Assembly: GCF_036577625.1 (NCBI RefSeq)
Contig: NZ_JARBDC010000013.1
Span: 97,358-161,357 of the forward strand
Source of the DNA: Paenibacillus_AB sp036577625
GTDB taxonomy: Bacteria > Bacillota > Bacilli > Paenibacillales > NBRC-103111
DNA length: 64,000 bases
Direction of reading: 5' to 3'
Below, piece after piece: positions 42,472 to 50,839 of this stretch. Under the pieces are notes generated by a model, which was not told the origin of the DNA, ran no database searches, and was given only the letters and a program-made list of their open reading frames with translations. Position 1 is the stretch's first letter, and each line of letters begins with the position of its first letter. Position numbers and translations under genes: made by a program.

Positions 42472-44019
42472 ATGACCGCCACGCCCCCTACAACGGCCAA
42501 ACCGGCCGGCCGCAAAGAATGGACCGCACTAGGCATCTTGTGTCTCCCGCTCATGATCGTATCGATGGACGTCTCCGTCCTGTTTTTCGCCGCCCCAGCC
42601 ATTGCCGCGGATCTGCAGCCGACCGCCGCCGAACAATTATGGATTTTCGACGTGTACGGGTTCGTCCTTGCCGGTTTGCTGCTGACGATGGGCGCCGTCG
42701 GCGACCGAATCGGACGCCGACGCCTGTTGATGATCGGCTCGGTCGGCTTCGCTCTAAGCTCGTTGTTCGCGGCGTACGCCCAGACGGCCGAAACCTTGAT
42801 TCTGGCCCGCGGAATATTGGGGATTGCGGGCTCGACCCTCATGCCGTCGACGTTGGCTCTCGTTCGCACGATGTTCCAAGACCCGGCGCAGCGGACGAAA
42901 GCGATGTCGATCTGGAGCGCCGTCATGGCCGGCGGCGTCACCGTCGGGCCGATTATCGGCGGCCTGCTCCTCGACTCTTTCTCCTGGGGAGCCGTGTTCC
43001 TTATCAATATTCCGGCGATGGCGCTGCTGCTTGTCGCCGCGCCGTTCCTGCTGCCGGAGTCCCGCAGCGCCGTGCGAAGCCGGGTCGATCTTTTCAGCTC
43101 GATCCTCGCACTCGCAGCCATCCTTCCCGTTATTTACGGCGTCAAAACACTCGCGGAGGACGGCTGGGCGATCGTTCCCGCCGTTCTGCTCGCGGCCGGC
43201 TCGCTCGCCGGTATCGTGTTCGCGCGGCGCCAGTTGGCCATCCAAAACCCTTTGATCGATATTCGTTCGCTGGCGGAGCGGCGAACCGGCGGTTCGATCC
43301 TCGTGAACCTGATCGCGACGTTCACGCTCATGGCGAGCGCCTTGATCAATACCCAGTTCCTTCAGTCGGTTCTCGGCTACTCCCCGTTCGTCGCGTCCCT
43401 TTGGAGCGTACTGCCTTCGATCGTCGTCGGGGCGGCGGCGCCGATGGCCGCCAAGCTGTCCCTCACGTACGGGAGGCCGCGCGTTATGGCCGGAGGCTTC
43501 GCGTTGTCGGCGATCGGATTCGGCGTACTGACCCAGGTTCGCCTGGAAAGCTTCTCGCCGCTTGTCGTCATGCTCGTTGGAGCCGGTTTGGTCGCGGCGG
43601 GAATCGTCTCCGTCATGACCCTCGTCGCCGATTATGTCGTCAGCGTCGCACCGGCCGACCGCGCGGGAGCCGTCGGAGGTCTCATCGAAACGTCCAGCGA
43701 GCTCGGAGGCGCATTCGGTATCGCGATTCTCGGCTGCGTCCTCGCGGCCGTCTACCGCCATGCCGTCTCTCCTCTGCTGCCCGCGGAGCTCGCGCCGGAA
43801 GCGGCCCGCGCAGCCGGGCAAACCATTGCCGGCGCTTCGGCCGCCGCGAGGCATTTGCCCGCGGAAGCCGCGTCCCGGGTGATGGACGCCTCCCGGGAAG
43901 CGTTCATGACCGCCATGCACGTCACCTGTCTCGTCTCCGGCGTCATCCTGCTGCTGGCCGCCGCAGCAACGGTCGTGCTGCTTCGCGAGAGGAAAACGGC
44001 CGTTAGCGCCGCGGCGTAA
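42472..44019 (+). CDS. MFS drug exporter, DHA2 (14-helix) family
   Basis: 515 residues, fourteen predicted helices. DHA2 motifs: motif A in MGAVGDRIGRRRLLMIG (about 80-95), motif C-like GVTVGPIIGGLLLDSFSWGAVFLINIP (about 155-180) and D1-type start LCLPLMIVSMDVSVLFFAAPAIAADL. These pumps expel quaternary ammonium compounds, dyes or antibiotics using the proton gradient. ATG follows AAGGAGAGG. The flanking TetR gene and shared operators show a drug-inducible efflux pair. Confidence 0.9.
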   Translation: MTATPPTTAKPAGRKEWTALGILCLPLMIVSMDVSVLFFAAPAIAADLQPTAAEQLWIFDVYGFVLAGLLLTMGAVGDRIGRRRLLMIGSVGFALSSLFAAYAQTAETLILARGILGIAGSTLMPSTLALVRTMFQDPAQRTKAMSIWSAVMAGGVTVGPIIGGLLLDSFSWGAVFLINIPAMALLLVAAPFLLPESRSAVRSRVDLFSSILALAAILPVIYGVKTLAEDGWAIVPAVLLAAGSLAGIVFARRQLAIQNPLIDIRSLAERRTGGSILVNLIATFTLMASALINTQFLQSVLGYSPFVASLWSVLPSIVVGAAAPMAAKLSLTYGRPRVMAGGFALSAIGFGVLTQVRLESFSPLVVMLVGAGLVAAGIVSVMTLVADYVVSVAPADRAGAVGGLIETSSELGGAFGIAILGCVLAAVYRHAVSPLLPAELAPEAARAAGQTIAGASAAARHLPAEAASRVMDASREAFMTAMHVTCLVSGVILLLAAAATVVLLRERKTAVSAAA

Positions 44020-44036
44020 GACCGAGACTGAAATGA

Positions 44037-44082
44037 ATAAGGCTGCTCCAGGGAATCAACCTTGGAAGCAGCCTATTTTATT
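44037..44082. terminator. Bidirectional terminator between the MFS and TetR genes
   Basis: AGGCTGCT...AGCAGCCT stem with inner CCAGG/CCTTGG pairing and a TATTTTATT tail on the plus side. It lies between two converging genes. Confidence 0.65.
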
Positions 44083-44099
44083 CGTTCGAGGGGGAAGCT

Positions 44100-44897
44100 T
44101 TATTTGCCCGTTCCTTCCGTCCTTTTCCGATTCAAATATTGCTCGATCCCGTCCAAAATCCGTTCCAGCCCGAATTCCAAATCGCTGCCGACGGTGTTTT
44201 CGCCTTCGTTTTCGCCGGTATAGGCGCCGGACATGACGAGCGGATGCAGGTCCGGATATTGGTCCGACTTGACCAAAACCCGAAGCACCGCCGAATAATT
44301 GAGCCCGCTGAACTCTTCCTCGCTGGAGCCGGCCTGAATGGCGCGGTCGATGTCCCTTTGAAGCATCCCGCAAGAACGGGCGTAACCGCTCAGCAGCAGA
44401 ACGACGGACATTTTCTCGTAATCGTTCAGAGGCATGTCCCGCAAAGGCCGGAGCGCCCAATCGACGATGCGCAGATTGTTGGGCGCGATCGGAATGCCGA
44501 AGATCGGGATGTCCGCGTACCACGGATGATTGCGAAACACGCCGATCGTGCCCATCACGTACTCGCGCAAGCTCTCCCGCCATTCATGCGGAGGTCGCTC
44601 CGGAGGCAGCGGAATATCGCATGCCGCATCCTGCATGAGGAGTAACAGATCGTCTTTGCTCGGAATGTAGCGGTAGATAGACATCGCCGTGAAACCGAGC
44701 TCCGACGCAATCCGGTTCATCGAGACGGCGGAGAGACCGTCTTTGTCCGCGATTTCGATCGCCTTCTTCACGATCTGATCGATGCTCATCTCCCGCTTGG
44801 GCCCGCGCTGCGGAGGCTTCACCAATCCCCAGCCGAGTGCCGCGCCGGCCGGAAGCAGTTTCGCCGCTTCTTCCGGCGTTAGATCTTGGTTGCTCAT
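44100..44897 (-). CDS. TetR family repressor of the MFS exporter
   Basis: 265 residues. The HTH is at about 40-85 (SIDQIVKKAIEIADKDGLSAVSMNRIASELGFTAMSIYRYIPSKDDLLLLM), preceded by a 35-residue extension. The C-terminal ligand domain is of the TetR_C_1 type seen in repressors of MFS and tetracycline pumps. ATG 44897 follows AGGGGG. Its own promoter region carries the same inverted repeat as the exporter promoter 2.5 kb away, so it is autoregulated and represses the exporter. Confidence 0.85.
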   Translation of the reverse strand: MSNQDLTPEEAAKLLPAGAALGWGLVKPPQRGPKREMSIDQIVKKAIEIADKDGLSAVSMNRIASELGFTAMSIYRYIPSKDDLLLLMQDAACDIPLPPERPPHEWRESLREYVMGTIGVFRNHPWYADIPIFGIPIAPNNLRIVDWALRPLRDMPLNDYEKMSVVLLLSGYARSCGMLQRDIDRAIQAGSSEEEFSGLNYSAVLRVLVKSDQYPDLHPLVMSGAYTGENEGENTVGSDLEFGLERILDGIEQYLNRKRTEGTGK

Positions 44898-44940
44898 CAG
44901 TTCTACCCCCTGGTCGTCCGAAGCCGTCTTGCACAAAATC

Positions 44941-44955
44941 GTTTATTATATAAAC
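44941..44955 (-). promoter_or_regulatory. TetR operator at its own promoter
   Basis: GTTTAT-TAT-ATAAAC, 44 bases upstream of the TetR start. Extended on the right, ATAAACAGTAT matches the repeats before the exporter gene. Confidence 0.7.
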
Positions 44956-45387
44956 AGTATATCACAGCTGCGCAAAAATCGGAAAAGAAGCGGGCACGTT
45001 GCTGTTAATGATCGCCGCATAGCATAATAAAGGTTTCGCTCTCGGATCCGTTGCTTTCGGCATCGCGGCGAGTGTGTTTCTTATGATGGGTGTCATCGTT
45101 CTTCAGTTGTTCGGACAAACGGCTGACGAACCCGGCTATCGTTATCGGAGCCGAATGCGGGGTGCGAATGGGTTTACGAACTCCAGTATGTATCGCTATT
45201 GCCGGCAAATCGGATCGTTTTCTTCCATTTTGGGCTGGATAGCGATGTCCGGATTCGATAGCCTGAAAAACGATCGTTTTTTCCGCCGATAAGCATACTA
45301 CGATTTGTTCCATCCCGCATCGGCCGACACGGATCCCGGTTGCCGGGCGATCCCTAAGAGAAGACCTCCAGAACAACTGATAGTCGT

Positions 45388-45743
45388 TCTGTACAACCGA
45401 TCCTATTTGCAAGCCGAAACGGCAGCGGAGCGGGAGACGAGATGGAAATGCTACCGCTATTTTCGGCCGTTTCCCGTTTTTGGGCAAAACAACAGGAAAA
45501 CGTCCCGATATATTCGTCCATACCGCGCTTTTCGCCGATTCGGCGCCATTTTAACCGGAGCTTTTCCAGGTATTTCGATACGACGCCACTAGGAGAGCGA
45601 GCTAACGGGAGGTTTTCCCGTTCGTTCGATTCCAGTTGGCCCCCGGCTGGATTAGGATACGCCGGATACGGAAACGAGAGGCGCTGCTCGCTCCCCGCAG
45701 GATGACCAAAAAAAGAACCCGAAAACATATAAACGCTTTAATA
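45388..45743 (+). repeat. Dispersed non-coding repeat, copy B
   Basis: About 356 bases matching 37889-38210 in the same orientation, 7.5 kb away. It has one extra stretch of about 30 bases near its end (about 45690-45722). A 7-base perfect stem, AACGGGA around GGTTT, lies at about 45612-45630. It is bounded by unrelated sequence on both sides. Confidence 0.75.
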
Positions 45744-45855
45744 GGTACAAAAGGAGCTGGCCGCGGCAGCTCCTCTTTTGGTCGAAAAGTCATTCGTACG
45801 GCATCATTCTCCGTCAGCTTCGTGCCGGCACTAGGTCCATCTAGCTGCCTTTCCG

Positions 45856-46458
45856 CTATTCGAATGTCGTCCCGGAATTCAGCCTCCGAGTGGCGGCCGC
45901 GTTCCCTCTCTTTATCGATCGGGGCAATTCCTTCAATACGACCCGATAATCCATAATATTGCCGTATCGATCCGCTTCTATGGCACAGCAGCTGGTCATC
46001 ATTTCTTTCAGCATCTCCCTGCCCCGCTGAACTCTGGATTTGGCTCCGGAGTAGGAAATACCCAGCTGCTCGCTCAGTTCCTTCTGGGACAACCCCTTCA
46101 ATTCGGACAGTTCGAGCACTTCCCTATATTTATCCGGCATTTGCCGGATTACGTTTTTTAAACCGACGACGGCCTCCTTGGCAGAATCCTGCTCCTCATA
46201 CCGGTCTTCGATCGGATGCTGATCCTGCAGTTCCTCGGTCCGCTTCTCTTTGCGGAAATGATCGATAATGCTGTTCCGGGCGATTTGGAAAAGCCAGGAA
46301 CGAATTTTCCGATCATCCCTTACATCGCCCATTCGGCGGTGCGCCTTTACAAACACATTCTGAACAATATCCTCGGTATCGGGATGAGAACGCGTTTTAT
46401 TCCGAACGAAATTTCTGATGTGATCGTGGTATTGCTCCCAAAGTTGTTCAAAAGTCAT
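45856..46458 (-). CDS. sigZ: ECF sigma factor, SigZ-like
   Basis: 200 residues. Region 2 is at about 8-75 (YHDHIRNFVRNKTRSHPDTEDIVQNVFVKAHRRMGDVRDDRKIRSWLFQIARNSIIDHFRKEKR) and region 4 at about 105-160 (MPDKYREVLELSELKGLSQKELSEQLGISYSGAKSRVQRGREMLKEMM). A CC pair and a 35-residue basic tail follow, the pattern of SigZ, which has no anti-sigma gene beside it. ATG 46458 follows AAGGAG. It is divergent from the aldo/keto reductase gene 105 bases away. Confidence 0.75.
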   Translation of the reverse strand: MTFEQLWEQYHDHIRNFVRNKTRSHPDTEDIVQNVFVKAHRRMGDVRDDRKIRSWLFQIARNSIIDHFRKEKRTEELQDQHPIEDRYEEQDSAKEAVVGLKNVIRQMPDKYREVLELSELKGLSQKELSEQLGISYSGAKSRVQRGREMLKEMMTSCCAIEADRYGNIMDYRVVLKELPRSIKRGNAAATRRLNSGTTFE

Positions 46459-46563
46459 CCGGCGACGATCTCCTTCCCAAACATTTTTTTCGCAATTTTG
46501 CGTCCTCTTCTTTTTGCTTCCGTCACCATTAGTGTAAAACAATTTCAGGAAGGTGGAAAGGAT

Positions 46564-47584
46564 ATGGAATACAATTTGCTGGGGAATACGGGAGTGCTGG
46601 TATCGGAAATCGGTCTCGGAACGATGACGTTCGGCGGAGGAGACAAATGGGGCATCTTCGGGTCTCTGGATGAAAAAGAAGCAGGCATTCTTGTCGATCA
46701 AGCGATGGATGCGGGAGTGAATTTTTTCGATACCGCCAATGTATATGCCGATGGGAGGTCTGAGGAAATTCTCGGGAAATCGCTGAAAGGCAAAAGACAC
46801 CAAGCCGTCATCGCAACCAAAGTGAGAGGACGAATGGGCCCCGGCCCGAACGAGCTCGGCTTGTCGGCGGCTTCATATCATTCGTCAAGTCGAAGATAGC
46901 CTCAAGCGGCTCGGTACGGATTATATCGATCTGTATCAAATCCACAATCCGGATCAGCTGACGGACTGGGAAGAGACGCTCCGGGCGCTCGACGACCTCG
47001 TTCGCAGCGGGAAAGTGCGCTACATCGGCAGCTCCAACATGACCGGCTGGAGCATCATGAAAACACGCGGACTGTCGCAGCTTCACGGCCTTCATGCATT
47101 CAAAAGCAGCCAGTCGTACTACTCGCTGGCGGCTCGCGAAATTGAAAGGGAGATCATCCCCGTCCTGCAAGACCAGAAAATGGGCCTGATCGTTTGGAGT
47201 CCGTTGGCCGGGGGGTTTTTATCGGGCAAATACTCCCGGAATGATCAGGGGACAAACGGAGACCGCCATGCCAAGCTGTCGTTTCCTCCCGTCGACAAGG
47301 AAAAGACGTTCGCCATCCTCGACGTGCTTCGCGACATTGCGGAAGCGCGCGAAACGACGGTGGCCCAAATCGCCCTAGCTTGGGTACTGAACCAGCCTGC
47401 CGTCACCAGCGTGATCGTCGGGGCAAAGCGTCCCGAGCAGTTGGCGGATAACCTGGCGGCGAGCGGCATCCTATTGAATCGTGACGAATTGGCGAGGCTG
47501 GACGAGGTCAGCCGCTTGCCGATCGAATACCCGGCGTGGCCTTTCTTGGCGCAAGACGACTCGATCGTCAGAAAACAACCTTAA
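46564..47584 (+). pseudogene. Aldo/keto reductase interrupted by a one-base insertion
   Basis: From ATG 46564 the frame encodes a normal AKR start (LLGNTGVLVSEIGLGTMTFGGGDKWG, FDTANVYADGRSEEILGKSL, IATKVRGRMGPGPNELGLS). At about 46866, within TCGGCGG, one extra G moves the reading frame. The protein goes on in the next frame (HIIRQVEDSLKRLGTDYIDLYQIHNP ... GLIVWSPLAGGFLSGKYSR ... VIVGAKRPEQLADNLAASG) to the stop at 47584. Without the extra base it would be about 339 residues and intact. Ribosome site GGAAAGGA. Either a recent mutation or a sequencing error; no slippery site typical of programmed shifts was seen. Confidence 0.8.
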
Positions 47585-47635
47585 TCCTCCATCGCGCGAG
47601 TCGGGTATGATAACCCAGCTCGTTTGACGAGTCAA

Positions 47636-47682
47636 CAACGCCGGGGGCCGGGGGAGCTTCCCCGCCCCCGGACTCGTTTGCG
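47636..47682. terminator. GC-rich hairpin behind rtcB
   Basis: CCGGGGGC...GCCCCCGG stem of about 14 pairs (47642-47678), 23 bases after the rtcB stop, without a clear T run. It lies between two converging genes. Confidence 0.4.
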
Positions 47683-47704
47683 CCAACATTCCGCCAGAAC
47701 TTTT

Positions 47705-49144
47705 TCACGCTCCTTTAACGGTCGCCAGCGGCTTGCATTTGGCCACGACCCGGGCCAGTCCCGCCCCGACGACGCTTTCGATAATGTGATCGACATCTTT
47801 GTAAGCTTGCGGCGATTCGTCGACGATCGACTCCAGCGATCGCTGGTTGACGACGATTTCCGAATCGGTTCCGACCCGCAGCGACGCTTTGAATTCATCC
47901 ACCGTGACGAGACGCTTGGTGGCGCTGCGCGAACGGATGCGGCCCGCTCCGTGGCAAATCGAGTAATAGTTCGGTTTGCCCCCCTCGGCCCCGACCATCA
48001 AGTATGAGGAAGTCCCCATCGAGCCGGGGATGAGCGCCGGATGGCCCGTTTCCCGGTACGGCTCCGGATTGTCGGGATGATGGGCCGGAAGCGCCCGGGT
48101 CGCGCCTTTTCGATGGACGAAGTACGCGTTGCCGTCATGCTCTTCCTCCCAGGCGTAATTGTGCATCAGATCGTACAGCGTCCGCAGCTCGGCTTTCGGC
48201 CCGAATACGTCGCGGAACGCTTCCCGGACGGCGTAAGCGATCAGATGCCGGTTTGCGACGGCGTAATTGAGCGCCGAGTACAGCAAATGCGTATACGCTT
48301 GCCCGGCTTCCGAGTCGAGCGGAGCGAAGACGAGCTTCGGGTCGGCCGTGCCGAGACCGCGGGCTCGCATTGTTTTCGCCAGCTCGGAGGAGCAATGCTG
48401 GTTGACCGCTCCGCCCCACGCCCGCGAACCGGAATGAATCATCACGACGACTTGGCCGTCGTACAGTCCCCATGCTTCGGCGACGCCGCGGCTCGCTTCG
48501 TCGATCCGGATCTCCTGAATTTCGGCGAAATGGTTGCCGCCTCCGAGCGTTCCGAGCTGACGATGCGAGCGATGCCATACCGTGTCCGCGAACCGGTCCA
48601 GATGCTCCTCGTCGAAGCCGAATTTGGCGCATTCGACATGCGTCAGCGACGTCGCCTTGCGCGGGGAATAGCTGTCCGGCACATACTTTTTCGGCAGTCC
48701 GTGCAGTCCTTTACGGATCACATGCTCGAGCCGGATGTCGGAGAAATGGCCGCGCGCGTGCTCCTCCATCGGAAGGTAGGCTTCGATCGCCTTCACCAGC
48801 CTGCGGCGAACCCGGACGTCGCGAAGCTCCTCCCCGCCCAAATTCGTTGCGTGCACGCGCATTCCGCAGCCGATATCGCTGCCGACGATCGACGGCGAGA
48901 CGTAACCGTCCCGCGCGTTCCATACCGCCGTCGTGCCGATGCACGTACCGACCCCGACGTGAACGTCCGGCGTATAGCTCATATAGACGTTCCCCGGTAT
49001 TTGTAAATTGTTGTTGGCCATATCGAACACTTTATAGTCCAAAGCGCCGAATAGCGCGTCCGAAGCATAAACGTGCAGAGACCCTGCCGGCAATTGGACC
49101 TGCCGGTAATACGACGGGTTGGCATTAGCCGTAGTTGTAAACAT
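47705..49144 (-). CDS. rtcB: RtcB-family RNA ligase
   Basis: 479 residues. Motifs of RtcB: VHVGVGTCIGTTAVW, SDIGCGMRV (metal-binding Asp and Cys), LGTLGGGNHFAEI (metal-binding His), MIHSGSRAWG, PGSMGTSSYLM and the guanylated His in SICHGAGR. RtcB joins 2',3'-cyclic phosphate or 3'-phosphate RNA ends to 5'-OH ends using GTP, repairing cleaved tRNA or rRNA. ATG 49144 has AGAGAGG upstream. Transcription seems to pass an upstream reading frame and a terminator first (49189-49440), so expression may be conditional. No archease gene or RtcR is next to it. Confidence 0.88.
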   Translation of the reverse strand: MFTTTANANPSYYRQVQLPAGSLHVYASDALFGALDYKVFDMANNNLQIPGNVYMSYTPDVHVGVGTCIGTTAVWNARDGYVSPSIVGSDIGCGMRVHATNLGGEELRDVRVRRRLVKAIEAYLPMEEHARGHFSDIRLEHVIRKGLHGLPKKYVPDSYSPRKATSLTHVECAKFGFDEEHLDRFADTVWHRSHRQLGTLGGGNHFAEIQEIRIDEASRGVAEAWGLYDGQVVVMIHSGSRAWGGAVNQHCSSELAKTMRARGLGTADPKLVFAPLDSEAGQAYTHLLYSALNYAVANRHLIAYAVREAFRDVFGPKAELRTLYDLMHNYAWEEEHDGNAYFVHRKGATRALPAHHPDNPEPYRETGHPALIPGSMGTSSYLMVGAEGGKPNYYSICHGAGRIRSRSATKRLVTVDEFKASLRVGTDSEIVVNQRSLESIVDESPQAYKDVDHIIESVVGAGLARVVAKCKPLATVKGA

Positions 49145-49188
49145 GATTCCGATAAACCTCTCTTCTACTTTAAAAAAAATGAAAACGC

Positions 49189-49217
49189 AAAAAACCATGG
49201 ACACCGTACGTCCATGG
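49189..49217 (-). terminator. Intrinsic terminator inside the rtcB leader
   Basis: CCATGGAC (49210-49217 read on the minus strand as the first arm) pairs perfectly with its complement at 49195-49202 around a 7-base loop. Six T residues follow on the minus strand (plus 49189-49194). It ends 44 bases before the rtcB ATG, so full-length rtcB mRNA requires read-through. Confidence 0.7.
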
Positions 49218-49267
49218 CAGTCAACTCGCTCGGTCGGCCCTGATGCGCGAAGCGCAAACACGACCCG

Positions 49268-49378
49268 TTATGCGACGATACACCCGGACAGGCCGACGAA
49301 CGACGACGAACGGCAATAAGCGGCTTTGGAAACGGAATTCAAACGAATGCGGGACAACGGGCGAATAGCGCGAATCAT
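49268..49378 (-). CDS. Short leader reading frame before rtcB (36 codons)
   Basis: Starts MIRAIRPLSRIRLNSV and ends with GCIVA and TAA (49268-49270). It has an ideal ribosome site (GGAAGGAGG, 9 bases before ATG 49378), stronger than that of rtcB itself. It lies between a consensus promoter and the terminator at 49189-49217. The peptide is Arg- and Ser-rich (7 Arg, 8 Ser in 36). A leader peptide for attenuation is the natural reading; a small functional protein is possible. Confidence 0.5.
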   Translation of the reverse strand: MIRAIRPLSRIRLNSVSKAAYCRSSSFVGLSGCIVA

Positions 49379-49410
49379 CTTCATCGACCTCCTTCCAAAA
49401 TATAGTTTTC

Positions 49411-49440
49411 ATCATAACGGGGTACGCCGCTTGCTGTCAA
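49411..49440 (-). promoter_or_regulatory. Sigma-A promoter of the rtcB leader
   Basis: On the minus strand TTGACA (plus 49435-49440), 18 bases, TATGAT (plus 49411-49416). The -35 is perfect. The predicted start is near 49404, giving a leader of about 260 bases before rtcB. Confidence 0.7.
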
Positions 49441-49495
49441 TACGTTTGACGGGAAAAAATCAATATAAGGAATAATCGGTTTGAACGAAATTCCA

Positions 49496-50839
49496 TTAAT
49501 CCGTCAACTGCCGATGAAGCCGTTCCCACAGTTCATCCTCCGTGATCATATCCGCCCAGTACGCTTTCAGCTCTTTAATCAATACCGAGATCATCGTGAC
49601 CGGGATATTCAAATCCCGGTGGCTGCGAAAAGAAAACATCATTTCCCGATATAGCGAATGCCGGCTCGGCAGTTTGAGCGCTCCGTCTCCGGCGGCATCC
49701 TCCAAGCCTTGAAGCGCCGGAACGCCGACCGTACGCTGCCTGATCGATTGTTGGGCATCCGGCGAAGACAAATAGGCGACCAGCAGTCGCGCTTCTTCCG
49801 GATGCTCCGATCTTCCGTCAACCGCTGCGGCTATAGCGATCGCCATCGTCCGGGGTTCGTGGATGAACGGAATCGGCGACACATCGTAATCGAGGCTTGT
49901 GTTCCTCCATTCGTTCAAACCGAGATAGCTGGTAAGGATCATCGAAAGCTTGCCGTCCCAAAACATTTGATTGATTTCTTGATTGCTGTCCGACCAATAG
50001 AAGGGAAACACGTTCCGGTTACGGATGATCTCCTTGCACAGACGAATGCCCTCCATCAACGGCGTCCCGCGAAAGTCGGCGATCCGTCCGTTCGTCCAGC
50101 GAAAGGCTTCGCCGCTCTGAAGCAAAAAAATAGGCCACCGATTAAGCGACGGAAGATGAAAGCTAAATCCGAAATGGCCAAACGCCGTCAACCGTTCGGC
50201 GTGATCGATCAGGTCGCTCCATCTCCAGCTTCCGTTAGGCTCCGGCAAGCCGCATTCGCGAAAATGCCTCTTGTTATAGCAGAGGACGACAGGACCGAAC
50301 ACGACCGGCTGCGCGGCAAGATGGCCCCCATAGATAAAGCGTTCCGTCAAAAAAGGGAGGGTCTCCGGCTTTCCCCGCAGCGGCTCCAGGATCCCGGCCC
50401 TTCCCCGTTCAACCATCGTTTGAAACTGATACTCGTTTAGCAGAAGGACGTCGCTTGGAACATCCGCAAAGCCGGGATTTCCTTCGATCTTTCGGATTTT
50501 AACGGCAATTGAAGGATGTCGGTTTTGAAATTCCGTCAGCAACGGTTCCAAATGGACGTCGCGAACCGAGTTCGGGTTGCAGGTTAAGATCAGCGTAACG
50601 GGCGGTTTTCTATATTTCACCCGGTTGCCGACTCTGGGAATTTTCTCGATCCAGCCTTCTTCGACCAAAGTTTCAAGGCCTTTGCGTACCGAATTGTTGC
50701 TCAGACCGAATCTTGCTGCCAATACTTTCTCGGAAGGTAAATAGTGACCAGCCTCGTAACGCTTGGCGGATATGTCATCCTTCAGCATTTGTATCATCTG
50801 ATCCATTTGTTTTCTGAATGCGTCGGCCGTTTTTTTCAT
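49496..50839 (-). CDS. GntR regulator fused to a solute-binding-protein-like domain (paralogue 2)
   Basis: 447 residues. GntR winged helix at about 10-72 (YLPSEKVLAARFGLSNNSVRKGLETLVEEGWIEKIPRVGNRVKY); solute-binding-like domain at about 80-440 (LLTEFQNRHPSIAVKIRKIEG, QPVVFGPVVLCYNKRHF, GSWRWSDLIDHAERLTAFGHFGFSFHLPSLNRWPIFLLQSGE). It is colinear with the protein at 36049-37458 along its whole length, with the most similar block SFHLPSLNRWPIFLLQ. No signal peptide is present. Its promoter carries a 9-base inverted repeat over the -10. It is divergent from the secreted propeller gene, the likely target. Confidence 0.85.
   Translation of the reverse strand: MKKTADAFRKQMDQMIQMLKDDISAKRYEAGHYLPSEKVLAARFGLSNNSVRKGLETLVEEGWIEKIPRVGNRVKYRKPPVTLILTCNPNSVRDVHLEPLLTEFQNRHPSIAVKIRKIEGNPGFADVPSDVLLLNEYQFQTMVERGRAGILEPLRGKPETLPFLTERFIYGGHLAAQPVVFGPVVLCYNKRHFRECGLPEPNGSWRWSDLIDHAERLTAFGHFGFSFHLPSLNRWPIFLLQSGEAFRWTNGRIADFRGTPLMEGIRLCKEIIRNRNVFPFYWSDSNQEINQMFWDGKLSMILTSYLGLNEWRNTSLDYDVSPIPFIHEPRTMAIAIAAAVDGRSEHPEEARLLVAYLSSPDAQQSIRQRTVGVPALQGLEDAAGDGALKLPSRHSLYREMMFSFRSHRDLNIPVTMISVLIKELKAYWADMITEDELWERLHRQLTD

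Larger units (their letters stand above)
44898..45855. other. Gene-poor region between TetR and SigZ-like genes
   Basis: 958 bases. It contains the TetR operator and repeat copy B. Between about 45020 and 45140 the plus strand reads KGFALGSVAFGIAASVFLMM and onward, one plausible membrane helix, but with a stop just before it and no ribosome site, so it may be a gene scrap. The 160-codon minus frame over 45005-45487 crosses the repeat and has no domain or start signal. Confidence 0.5.

Noticed and set aside
45005..45487. 160-codon minus-strand frame in the gene-poor region
   Set aside because: It runs into repeat copy B, lacks a start signal and shows no domain; the matching frame is not kept in copy A.
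46860..46870. Programmed frameshift in the aldo/keto reductase
   Set aside because: No slippery heptamer, internal ribosome site or downstream structure was seen; a plain one-base insertion is simpler.
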